Source: an uncultured Bacteroidales bacterium
GTDB taxonomy: Bacteria; Bacteroidota; Bacteroidia; Bacteroidales; Muribaculaceae
Direction: 5' to 3'
Assembly: GCA_902774055.1 (NCBI GenBank)
Contig: CACYGX010000033.1
Location: 1-41,504, forward strand
DNA: 41,504 nt
Shown here: positions 16,040 to 23,891 of the stretch, in pieces
Numbering within the stretch: position 1 is the first letter of the stretch
Layout: the number at the start of each line of letters is the position of its first letter
Notes under the pieces: model-generated
What the model was told of the DNA's origin: nothing
What the model saw: only the letters and a program-made list of their open reading frames with translations
Database searches by the model: none
Translations under genes and position numbers: made by a program

Positions 16040-16522
16040 TTATTTCAGTTTGTTAATGTCAATAACTTTGGGATTCTGTGCCTCGTGGGGATGCTCGGGG
16101 CCGTTGTAAACGTGAACGTTCTTCAACAGCTTAGCACCCAGACGGTTCTTGGGCAGCATGCCCTTGATGACTTGCATGTACAGGGGGTGCATACCCTTGC
16201 GCAGGTCTTTCTTCTTCTCGCTCTTGGCCTGAAGCAGGGCAGGAGTCGTGAAACGCTGACCACCGGGGTAGCCAGTGTAGCGCACGTACTGGTGCTCGGT
16301 CCACTTCTTGCCGGTCATCTTGCACTTGTCGGCATTGATGATGATCACATTGTCACCGCAATCAACATGCGGGGTGTAATTGGTCTTGTACTTGCCGCGC
16401 AGCAATTTTGCCACCTTTGAGCACAAGCGACCCAGGATCTGGTCGGTAGCATCCACTACCACCCATTCCTTCTGTACGGTCTCGGCGTTTGCCGAAATGG
16501 TTTTGTAACTTAAAGTATCCAC
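16040..16522 (-). CDS. rplM: 50S ribosomal protein L13
   Basis: L13 (160 aa) is an early-assembling 50S protein. Recognisable segments are KEWVVVDATDQILGRLCSKVAKLLRGK, TPHVDCGDNVIIINADK, YTGYPGGQR, KGMLPKNRLGAKLL and the C-terminal VIDINKLK. It is slightly longer than Bacteroides L13 as I remember it, with a short insertion (GMHPLYMQ) before KGMLPKN. It is the first gene of rplM-rpsI-rpsB-tsf, with a leader of about 108 nt. Confidence 0.96.
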   Translation of the reverse strand: MDTLSYKTISANAETVQKEWVVVDATDQILGRLCSKVAKLLRGKYKTNYTPHVDCGDNVIIINADKCKMTGKKWTEHQYVRYTGYPGGQRFTTPALLQAKSEKKKDLRKGMHPLYMQVIKGMLPKNRLGAKLLKNVHVYNGPEHPHEAQNPKVIDINKLK

Positions 16523-16635
16523 TTTTTTAAATTCCTAATTAATAGTTAGTTAATTGCCCAAGCAACACCATGCGGAACGGCCAAATTCCACACGACATTG
16601 CCATAACGGGTTCTTACCTTGATAATAATCGGCGC

Positions 16636-16668
16636 GCAAAGGTACTGCTTTTACTTTTCCCCACCAAA
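16636..16668 (-). promoter_or_regulatory. Promoter of the rplM operon
   Basis: TTTG (16665-16668, minus) and TACCTTTGC (16636-16644) are 20 nt apart, a near-ideal Bacteroidetes promoter. The transcript would have a leader of about 108 nt before rplM. Confidence 0.85.
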
Positions 16669-16874
16669 CTTTTTACCTTTTTTGCCACTCCAACTTGCCA
16701 AAACTGACCACGATTTCATGTTTTTTAATAATGATTAACATTTTAAAACAGGAAATTTCCATCAAAACGGTCCATTTCACCCTCTTTGACGCCCCAAAAT
16801 GACCCCTCTCGAAGCAAACTTATGCCAAATAAAAAAACAATAGTCTGTGAAAAACGCTGCAACGCTGAGGAAAC

Positions 16875-16956
16875 GTAGGGCCTCGCCTTGGCGTGGCCGC
16901 ATCGGGGACGGTAATACATACTCCTGCTGAACGGCCACGCCAAGGCGAGGCCCTAC
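16875..16956. repeat. Dispersed palindromic element, long copy
   Basis: Two perfectly complementary 25-nt arms (16875-16899 and 16932-16956), each beginning GTAGGGCCTCGCC, flank a 32-nt centre. A short version of the same element lies at 34284-34311. One outer flank reads CGTAGGG and the other CTGTAGGG in both copies, so the element appears to have defined, unequal ends. Confidence 0.85.
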
Positions 16957-16987
16957 AGTCATCCTGCAAAAAAGGCCCTGAGGTCTA

Positions 16988-17025
16988 AAAAGAAAACAAA
17001 GCGGTGATGTTGCCAACACCGCTTT
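16988..17025 (-). terminator. Terminator of the acyl-CoA synthetase gene
   Basis: AAAGCGGTG (16998-17006) pairs with CACCGCTTT (17017-17025). On the minus strand it is followed by GTTTTCTTTTT. It lies about 70 nt beyond the stop at 17096. Confidence 0.75.
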
Positions 17026-17095
17026 GAAATTCATCTATAGTTAGGTCTATATACCTATATTATATATGTGGTTGCTAATCAGCCACCATCACTTG

Positions 17096-19156
17096 TTACT
17101 TCTCGACGCGGATGCGGGCGTCAACGGCGGTCACGTGATCGCTGTCGGCCAGCAGCGGGTTGATGTCCATCTCCTTGATCTCGGGAGTGTAGTGGAGCAT
17201 GGTCGAGAGGCGCATGATGATTTTCACATACAGTTCCTCGTTCAGGCCCTTCTTGCCGCGGGTACCCTGGATGATCTTGTAACCCTTGAGGGAGCGTACC
17301 ATGCGTTCAGCCTCGGGCTGGGACAGGGGCGCCAGACCAAATTGTACGTCCTTGAGTACCTCGACGAAGATGCCGCCCAAGCCGCACAGCACGTTGTGGC
17401 CAAAGTTGTTCTCGTACTTGGCGCCGATGAACAGCTCGGTGCCGCTGATCATCTTCTGGATCATCACGGCAGTGGCATCGGGAATCTGCATCATGCGGTC
17501 AAACTCGGCCTCAAGTTGAGCGTCGTCCTTGACGTTGAGCGTCACGCCGCCCACGTCACTCTTGTGCACGGGGCCAACGACCTTGACCACGATGGGATAG
17601 CCCATCTCGCGGGCTGCGGCGACGAGCTCGTCGCGGTTGGCCGATACCTTCTCGGGCACTACGGGGATGGCGGCAGCCTGCAGCAGAGCGCGCACCTGGT
17701 CGGGAGCGATGTAACCGTCCTCCTTGATGCCGTCAATGATGTTGCGCACGGCAGTGGCGTCAACCTCGGGGCACAGGTTGTCGGTGGTTGCGGGCTTAGG
17801 CGTGTCGATAACGCGGGTAATGGCATTGGCCAGGTCCACCTCGTCGGCAAAGATCACGTGTCCCTTATCGATAAATTCCTTCACCTCGCGGCTGGCGGTG
17901 TTTTGGCTCGGCAGCACGGGGAAGATGGGTTTCTTGCAGGTGAGCATTTTTTCATGCAGCATGTTGTAGGCGTCGTCGCAGGGGAAGAGGCCAGGTGTGC
18001 CAAATATGACCACGATGGCGTCCACGTTGTCGTAGCGCTTCTCGCAGTAGTCGATGCAGATGCCCAGGTGCTCGGGAGTGCCCGTTGCCAGGAAGTCGAT
18101 GGGGTTGGCTACCGATGAACCGGGATAGAGTTGGGCCTTCAGTTCCTCGCTGATCTTGGGATCGAGCGTGGGCACGTTCATGCCACCCTTGGACAGGGCA
18201 TCGGTCAGCATCACACCAGGGCCTCCGGCGTGGGTGATGATGGCAACGTTGCGACCGGCCACCTCGGGCAGGGTGAGCACACAGCCCACGGTGGTCAACT
18301 CCTCGCGTGAGTAGCAGCGCACGATGCCAGCCTTGCGGAACAAGGCGTCAACGGCGGTGTCGCTCGATGCGATAGCGCCAGTGTGGCTCGATGCAGCGCG
18401 GCTACCGCTCTCGCTCGAACCCGACTTGATGGCGGCGATGCGGCAACCCTTGTTGATGAGTGAGCGGGCATGCTTGAGCAAGCGCTGGGGGTTAGAGATA
18501 TTCTCGATGTAGAGCAACTTGACCTTGGAGTCACGCTCGGGGTCAAAGTTCTCGTCCATGTATTGCAGTACGTCCTCGATACCAATCTGCTTGCCGTTAC
18601 CAATCGACCACACGCTGTTGAACTCGAGACCCTTGCTCACGCCAGAGTCAACGATGAACACGGCGGTAGCACCCGAGCCGCTGATGAAGTCGGCGCCCTT
18701 GGGGCTCAGTGCGGGAATGGGGCGGGTGAACACGCTGTGGTGGTTGGTGGTCAACAGGCCGATGCAGTTGGGGCCGATGAGCGCGGCGCCATATTTAGCG
18801 CAGGTGTCCAGGATGTGCTGCTCCAGCAAACCACCCTCGTGGGTCTCCTCGCCAAAGCCGGCGCTGATGATGATGAACGCCCTGACGCCCTTGTACTCGG
18901 TCAGGAAGTCAACATACTCGGGGCAGTACTTTGCTGCCACCACTAGGATAGCCAGGTCGGCGTTAGGCAGTTCCTTCATGTCCTGATAGGCCTTGATGCC
19001 TTGTACCACGTCCTCCTTGGGGTTGAGGATGTAGAGGTCGCCCTTGTAGCCACCTTGCTTCAAGTTGCGCACGATAGCGCCACCGGGCTTCTGCTCGTTG
19101 TTGCTGCCGCCAATAACGACAATGCTCTTAGGATTCAGTAATTGCTGATTAATCAT
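17096..19156 (-). CDS. ADP-forming acyl-CoA synthetase (acetate-CoA ligase type), alpha-beta fusion
   Basis: This 686-residue enzyme converts acyl-CoA, ADP and phosphate into acid, CoA and ATP. The N-terminal CoA-binding and ligase domains (about 1-460) start with NPKSIVVIGGSNN and carry the phosphorylated histidine His258 in SSHTGAIASSD. The C-terminal ATP-grasp half (about 470-686) has GYPIVVKVVGPVHKSDVGGV, GLGGIFVEVLKDV and the late EMDINPL. It lies opposite iorA, iorB and an aminotransferase, so the likely substrates are aryl- or branched-chain acyl-CoAs from 2-oxoacid oxidation, with ATP made by substrate-level phosphorylation. The exact acyl preference cannot be read from sequence. Confidence 0.9.
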   Translation of the reverse strand: MINQQLLNPKSIVVIGGSNNEQKPGGAIVRNLKQGGYKGDLYILNPKEDVVQGIKAYQDMKELPNADLAILVVAAKYCPEYVDFLTEYKGVRAFIIISAGFGEETHEGGLLEQHILDTCAKYGAALIGPNCIGLLTTNHHSVFTRPIPALSPKGADFISGSGATAVFIVDSGVSKGLEFNSVWSIGNGKQIGIEDVLQYMDENFDPERDSKVKLLYIENISNPQRLLKHARSLINKGCRIAAIKSGSSESGSRAASSHTGAIASSDTAVDALFRKAGIVRCYSREELTTVGCVLTLPEVAGRNVAIITHAGGPGVMLTDALSKGGMNVPTLDPKISEELKAQLYPGSSVANPIDFLATGTPEHLGICIDYCEKRYDNVDAIVVIFGTPGLFPCDDAYNMLHEKMLTCKKPIFPVLPSQNTASREVKEFIDKGHVIFADEVDLANAITRVIDTPKPATTDNLCPEVDATAVRNIIDGIKEDGYIAPDQVRALLQAAAIPVVPEKVSANRDELVAAAREMGYPIVVKVVGPVHKSDVGGVTLNVKDDAQLEAEFDRMMQIPDATAVMIQKMISGTELFIGAKYENNFGHNVLCGLGGIFVEVLKDVQFGLAPLSQPEAERMVRSLKGYKIIQGTRGKKGLNEELYVKIIMRLSTMLHYTPEIKEMDINPLLADSDHVTAVDARIRVEK

Positions 19157-19221
19157 TTTTTTATATTTAGTTTTAAGTTATTATTTGCCAGTCTTTGGGT
19201 TAACAGTTGCACAAATCGTGT

Positions 19222-19254
19222 GCAAAGGTAGTGCAAGTCGAGGGGAAAACCAAA
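19222..19254 (-). promoter_or_regulatory. Promoter of the acyl-CoA synthetase gene
   Basis: TTTG (19251-19254, minus) stands 20 nt from TACCTTTGC (19222-19230), a full match to the Bacteroidetes consensus, with a leader of about 60 nt. Confidence 0.85.
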
Positions 19255-19502
19255 TTTATTTGAGTATTCCCGAGGTGCAGCCAACCTTCGCCACAACGCG
19301 ACAAAGGTACACAAAATAATCGAGAAACAATCAAGCACTTCACAATTTAAAGATATAAGTGTATTGTTAGGGTCACCATTATCATTTTCAAGAAGGGAAT
19401 GGCCTGTGTTTGGGCTCAAGGCAAGGCATGGGTGCTGGTGTCCGGGTCGGTTGAATGGTTGTCACCGTTTCTTGGTGTTATTGGTCAAAAATCCTTAAAA
19501 AA

Positions 19503-19534
19503 TTTGTAGAGTGGATTATTATATGTAACTTTGT
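19503..19534 (+). promoter_or_regulatory. Promoter of iorA-iorB-aminotransferase
   Basis: TTTG (19503-19506) is followed after 19 nt by TAACTTTGT (19526-19534). The leader to iorA is about 58 nt. Confidence 0.8.
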
Positions 19535-19596
19535 GGGTTGAAAGATACTTCTAATACACTAACTAATTGAGATAATACTAGTTAAACCTTATAATA

Positions 19597-21207
19597 ATGA
19601 GAAAGTTACTCTTAGGTGATGAGGCTATCGCCCAGGGCGCGCTTGACGCGGGTCTGAGCGGCGTGTATGCCTATCCAGGTACTCCCTCGACCGAGATCAC
19701 GGAGTACATTCAGAATTCTAAGTTAGCGGTGGAACGCAATGTTCATCGCCGCTGGTGTACCAACGAAAAGACGGCTATGGAGGCTGCCCTGGGTATGTCC
19801 TTCATGGGCAAGCGCGCGCTGGTCTGCATGAAGCATGTGGGCTTGAACGTGTGCGCCGACCCGTTCGTTAACTCGGGCATGACGGGTGTGAACGGTGGTC
19901 TGGTGGTTCTCGTGGCCGACGACCCCTCGATGCACTCTTCCCAGGACGAGCAGGACAGCCGTTTCTATGGCAAGTTCGCTATGATTCCCACGCTGGAGCC
20001 TAGCACCCAACAGGAGGCCTACGACATGATGGAGAAGGCCTATGAGTTGAGCGAGGAGGTGTGCTTGCCCGTGCTCATGCGCGTGACCACCCGCATGGCC
20101 CACAGCCGTGCCGTGGTAGAGGTGAAAGAGACCCCGCGTGCCGAGAACGAATTGAACTACGATGCCAAGGCTAGCCACTGGGTATTGCTCCCCGGCAACG
20201 CCATCAAGCGTAACATTACCGTTACTGGTCAGCAGGCCGACCTCGAGGATCGTGCCGTCAAGAGCGAGTACAACAAGTACATTGACGGTGCCGACCACTC
20301 GATGGGTGTTATTGCCACAGGTATCGCCTACAACTACTTGATGGAGTGCTATCCTGACGGATGCCCCTATCCCGTGCTCAAGATCAGCCAGTATCCCATG
20401 CCCAAGGAACTCATCCGCCGCATGACTGCCGACTGTGACGCCGTGCTCATCGCCGAGGAAGGCCAGCCCTTCGTCGAGGATCTCGTGCGTGGCGTGATGC
20501 CGGGCAATGCAGTAATCAAGGGCCGCCTCACCGGTGAGCTGCCCCGCACGGGCGAATTGAGCCCCGATGCCTTGAAGAATGCTCTGGGTCTCCCCGTCAG
20601 CGAGGGCTATCCCAGCTGTGAGAATGTGGCTCCGCGTCCCCCCGCACTGTGCCAGGGTTGCGGTCACCGCGATGTTTACACCGCGTTGAACGAGGTGCTG
20701 AAGGAGTATCCCAATGCTCGCGTGTTTGGCGACATCGGTTGCTACACGCTGGGCTTCATGCCCCCCTTCAAGGCTATCCACTCGTGTGTTGACATGGGTG
20801 CCAGCATCACCATGGCCAAGGGTGCCGCCGATGCCGGCCAGTGGCCCGCCGTTGCCATCATCGGCGACTCGACCTTTACCCACTCGGGTATGACGGGTCT
20901 GCTCGACGCCATCAACGAGAACGCCAACATCACCGTTATCATCAGCGATAACTTGACCACCGGTATGACGGGTGGTCAGGACTCGGCAGGTACCAACAAG
21001 TTTGAGGCCATCTGCCGTGGTCTGGGTATGACCGACGAGCACCTTAAGGTGGTTGTTCCCCTGCCCAAGAACATGCCCGAAATCACGCAAGTGATGCGTG
21101 ACGAGATTAACTATCGCGGCACCAGCGTGATTATCCCGCGCCGCGAGTGCATGCAAACATTACAACGTCATCTCAAACAAAAGAAAGCACAGGAGGCAAA
21201 GCAATGA
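19597..21207 (+). CDS. iorA: Indolepyruvate:ferredoxin oxidoreductase alpha subunit
   Basis: IorA (536 aa) is the thiamine-diphosphate subunit that oxidatively decarboxylates arylpyruvates to aryl-acetyl-CoA, reducing ferredoxin. The N-terminal half begins LLGDEAIAQGALDAGLSGVYAYPGTPSTEI. The TPP-binding half has CQGCGHRDVYTAL, GDIGCYTLGFMPPF and the GDSTFTHSGMTGL motif near 423. The protein ends at about the point where many IorA proteins continue into a C-terminal two-cluster ferredoxin domain; that domain is absent. Its stop overlaps the iorB ATG (ATGA, 21204-21207). Confidence 0.92.
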   Translation: MRKLLLGDEAIAQGALDAGLSGVYAYPGTPSTEITEYIQNSKLAVERNVHRRWCTNEKTAMEAALGMSFMGKRALVCMKHVGLNVCADPFVNSGMTGVNGGLVVLVADDPSMHSSQDEQDSRFYGKFAMIPTLEPSTQQEAYDMMEKAYELSEEVCLPVLMRVTTRMAHSRAVVEVKETPRAENELNYDAKASHWVLLPGNAIKRNITVTGQQADLEDRAVKSEYNKYIDGADHSMGVIATGIAYNYLMECYPDGCPYPVLKISQYPMPKELIRRMTADCDAVLIAEEGQPFVEDLVRGVMPGNAVIKGRLTGELPRTGELSPDALKNALGLPVSEGYPSCENVAPRPPALCQGCGHRDVYTALNEVLKEYPNARVFGDIGCYTLGFMPPFKAIHSCVDMGASITMAKGAADAGQWPAVAIIGDSTFTHSGMTGLLDAINENANITVIISDNLTTGMTGGQDSAGTNKFEAICRGLGMTDEHLKVVVPLPKNMPEITQVMRDEINYRGTSVIIPRRECMQTLQRHLKQKKAQEAKQ

Positions 21208-21717
21208 AAACTGATATCATTTTGTGCGGCGTGGGTGGACAAGGTATCCTCTCCATCGCTACCGTGATTGGCGAAGCAGCCATGCACGAGAATCTTTATA
21301 TCAAGCAGGCCCAATCCCATCCACAGCGACTTGATCGCTAAGGGTTCGGCCGACGTGATTATCTCGATGGAACCGATGGAGGCCCTGCGCTACCTGCCTT
21401 TCCTGAACAAGGAGGGCTGGATCATCACTTCGAGCAAGCCTTTTGTGAACATCACCAACTATCCCGAGGTGGATACCGTGATGGCCGAATTGGCCAAGGT
21501 GAAGAACGTCATTACCCTCGATATCGAGCAGTTGGCCAAGGATAACGAGATTCCTCGCTCGGCCAATGTCATCCTGCTGGGTGCTGCCCAGAAGGCCCTC
21601 GGCATCGAGTATGATAAACTCGAGAACGCCATTCGCCGCGTCTTTGGCCGTAAGGGCGACGCAGTGGTTGACGCCAACCTCAAGGCACTTGCCATCGGAA
21701 AGGAGGCTCAGCGATGA
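21204..21717 (+). pseudogene. iorB: Indolepyruvate oxidoreductase beta subunit, frameshifted by an internal deletion
   Basis: IorB is the partner of IorA. The frame from 21204 reads MKTDIILCGVGGQGILSIATVIGEA to YIKQA at 21311, then leaves the family and stops at 21341. The family sequence resumes in another frame at NPIHSDLIAKG from 21313 and continues through ISMEPMEALRYLPFL to a TGA at 21717. The block normally between these points, about 20 residues around VHGMSQRGGDVQSN, is missing, along with the frame. It overlaps the aminotransferase ATG by 4 nt. Genuine inactivation would disable the pathway; an assembly defect seems likelier, given the similar scars in rpsB. Confidence 0.9.
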
Positions 21718-23030
21718 GACCCACACCCATTAGCCGCGAGATCATCGACCGCGCGATTGACGAGTATGGCATCATCGACTATGCCAACGCCACCATCCGT
21801 GAGGTGAAGGCCATTGCCGAGCGTGCTGAGCGCGAGTCGGGACAGGAGTTTATCAAGATGGAGATGGGTATTCCCGGACTGCCCGCTGCCAAGATTGGTG
21901 TCGAAGCACAGATTAAGGCGTTGCAGAACGGTTGCGCCCGCCTCTATCCCGCACTGCCCGGTGAGCCCATGATCAAGGAAGCCACCTCGCGCTTCATCAA
22001 GGCGTTTATCGACATTGACATTCCCGCCGAGTGCTGCATTCCCACCGTCGGCTCGATGCAGGGCACCTTTGCCTCGTTGCTCACCATCACCCAGAGCAAC
22101 AAGAAGAAGAACAAAGCCCTCTTTATCGACCCCGGTTTCCCCGTGCAGAAGCTGCAATTGGAGATTCAGGATGTCCCCTACGAGACGTTCGACATCTACG
22201 AGTTCCGTGGTCCCAAACTGCGTGCCAAACTCGAGGAATATATGGCTAAGGGCGACGTTTGCTGCCTTATCTACAGCAACCCCAACAACCCTGCTTGGAT
22301 CTGCTTGACCGACGATGAGTTGCGTGATATCGGCGAGTTGGCTACCAAGTATGATGTCATTGTGCTTGAAGACCTGGCTTACTTCGCTATGGACTTCCGT
22401 CTGGACATCAGCAAGCCTTTTGAGCCGCCCTTCCAGCCCAGCGTGGCCAAATATACCGACAACTACATCATGCACATCAGCGGTAGCAAGGCCTTCTCCT
22501 ATGCTGGCGAGCGCATCGCGATGACTTGCATCAGCCCGACGATCTTCCATCGTCACTATCCCGACCTGTCGGCCCGCTACGACGGACTGCCCTTTGGCAA
22601 GGTGTTCATCACCCGCACGCTCTATGCCCTGTCATCAGGCACGAGCCACAGCGCCCAGTATGCCCTCGCGGCCATTATGGACGCTGCCAGCAACGGTGAG
22701 TACCACTTCCGTGACGATGTCATCGTCTATGGTGAGCGTGCCCACAAGTTGAAGGAGATTTTCACCCGCCATGGTTTCCGCATCGTTTACGGCATGGACG
22801 GTGACAAACCCATCGCCGACGGTTTCTACTTCACCATCGGTTACGGCAACATGACCAGTGGTCAGTTGGCGCGTGAGTTGATGTACTACGGCGTTAGCGC
22901 TATCTGCTTGGCCACTACCGGCTCATGGCAGGAAGGTCTGCGCGTGTGCACCTCGTTCATCCAGGATCACCAGTACGAGATCCTCGACGAACGCATGGCC
23001 ATCTTCGCCGAGAACAATCCCATCGAATAA
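21714..23030 (+). CDS. PLP-dependent aminotransferase, class I/II fold
   Basis: This 438-residue fold-type I aminotransferase shows the NPNNP motif, the D/Y pair in VLEDLAYFAMD, the Schiff-base lysine Lys259 in SGSKAFSYAGERIA and a C-terminal arginine in GLRVCTSF that would bind the substrate carboxylate. It is translationally coupled to iorB, so it probably supplies arylpyruvates or other 2-oxoacids from amino acids to the oxidoreductase. Precise amino acid specificity cannot be told; aromatic amino acids are inferred from context. Confidence 0.88.
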   Translation: MRPTPISREIIDRAIDEYGIIDYANATIREVKAIAERAERESGQEFIKMEMGIPGLPAAKIGVEAQIKALQNGCARLYPALPGEPMIKEATSRFIKAFIDIDIPAECCIPTVGSMQGTFASLLTITQSNKKKNKALFIDPGFPVQKLQLEIQDVPYETFDIYEFRGPKLRAKLEEYMAKGDVCCLIYSNPNNPAWICLTDDELRDIGELATKYDVIVLEDLAYFAMDFRLDISKPFEPPFQPSVAKYTDNYIMHISGSKAFSYAGERIAMTCISPTIFHRHYPDLSARYDGLPFGKVFITRTLYALSSGTSHSAQYALAAIMDAASNGEYHFRDDVIVYGERAHKLKEIFTRHGFRIVYGMDGDKPIADGFYFTIGYGNMTSGQLARELMYYGVSAICLATTGSWQEGLRVCTSFIQDHQYEILDERMAIFAENNPIE

Positions 23031-23057
23031 GGACTAGAAACCTAGGTCTAAAAACAA

Positions 23058-23090
23058 AAATGCGGGGCGCCTCAACAGGCCCCCGCATTT
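23058..23090. terminator. Bidirectional terminator
   Basis: AATGCGGGG and CCCCGCATT pair around a loop of about 13 nt. The minus strand continues into TTTTTGTTTTT, the plus strand into TTTATTATA. It can serve both the aminotransferase (plus) and the YGPPP protein (minus). Confidence 0.75.
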
Positions 23091-23125
23091 ATTATAGGTA
23101 TGGAAGAGGATGGGTATAGAGGGAC

Positions 23126-23878
23126 TTAGTCCTCATTCTTAACGGGTGAAGCAACCACGACGATGAAATTAGCGATACGTTGCAGGGTACCCAGTTGCTT
23201 CATCATGTCACTGGTCAGCTGTACGCCCAAGTTGTTCTCTATCTCTTGTGAGAACGCTTCCAGTTGCTCAGCATCCAATTTCAGGTCGCGGATAATGTTG
23301 GCCTCAATTGGGATGTAGTTCTGACGAGACAATTGCATAACATAGTCTTGGAGTATTTCGCTAACGATATGTGTCGCTTCCGACTTGTCGTTGGCGGCCA
23401 TAGAGCGCAAACCTTCGGAATCTAAAATAATACGTCGGGGAGGGGGCGGGCCATAGACCAGCTCATGCGCTTTCATGGCGCGCTCGATGGAGTCGCGGCG
23501 CATGGCCTCAATACGTTCCCGCTCGGCCTGCATCATTTTCTCTTGATTAATGGAATCGGCGATCTCCTGTTCTCTGATCTGTTGGTCCTTGTCCTTTTTC
23601 TTCTTTTTGTCCTTGTCCCTTTGGGCTGGAGGCGGACCATAGACAACTACAGTCTGGTCAATACTCCGGTTCACCACCTGATTCATGGCAAACAAATCGT
23701 CGAAGTCGTACACATCACCGTTGATGGAAACAACATCGGCAGCCGTGAGTTTTACCTCGTCGCTCGGCGGCTGTGTCACGGGGGAGCCAGTGGCAATGCC
23801 TGGCGTGAGGCCTGCCGCAACTACTGCGCCCACAGCGGTGATTGATTTCCTTGTTTTGTCCTTGTTTTTCTTTTTCAT
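23126..23878 (-). CDS. Secreted-looking protein with two YGPPP motifs, partner of the radical SAM enzyme
   Basis: I do not recognise a named family with certainty. The 250 residues begin with a very basic stretch (MKKKNKDKTRK) and a short hydrophobic segment with small residues (ITAVGAVVAAGLTPGIATGSP), which could be an export or leader signal. Residues 47-64 (ADVVSINGDVYDFDDLFA) may be a recognition segment. VVYGPPPAQR (Tyr80) and LVYGPPPPRR (Tyr142) are two copies of one motif, separated by a charged, helical linker. The C-terminal 100 residues are predicted helical and hydrophobic at the end. The gene starts 13 nt after the radical SAM gene. I infer that it is the substrate of that enzyme; Tyr-Gly-Pro sites are plausible modification points. 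Confidence 0.75.
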   Translation of the reverse strand: MKKKNKDKTRKSITAVGAVVAAGLTPGIATGSPVTQPPSDEVKLTAADVVSINGDVYDFDDLFAMNQVVNRSIDQTVVVYGPPPAQRDKDKKKKKDKDQQIREQEIADSINQEKMMQAERERIEAMRRDSIERAMKAHELVYGPPPPRRIILDSEGLRSMAANDKSEATHIVSEILQDYVMQLSRQNYIPIEANIIRDLKLDAEQLEAFSQEIENNLGVQLTSDMMKQLGTLQRIANFIVVVASPVKNED

Positions 23879-23891
23879 AGCGTATTGCGTT

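Larger units (their letters stand above)
16523..17095. other. Gene-free region upstream of rplM
   Basis: No convincing gene is present in these 573 nt. The region holds the rplM leader and promoter (16636-16668), a palindromic repeat element (16875-16956) and a terminator hairpin for the acyl-CoA synthetase gene (16988-17025). The remainder shows nothing I can name. Confidence 0.7.
19157..19596. other. Divergent control region between acyl-CoA synthetase and iorA
   Basis: No gene is seen in these 440 nt. Both edges carry promoters reading outward (19222-19254 minus, 19503-19534 plus). A second minus-strand -7-like site, TACCTTTGT, lies at 19301-19309. Confidence 0.65.

Noticed and set aside
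16743-17034. Short open frames of 66 and 85 codons upstream of rplM
   Set aside because: They run through the palindromic repeat and terminator and have no protein-like composition or ribosome-binding region.
19723-21156. Long open frame of 477 codons on the minus strand opposite iorA
   Set aside because: Its residues are low-complexity and rich in His, Gly and Val, as expected for the complement of a biased gene. The plus-strand frame is a clear IorA.
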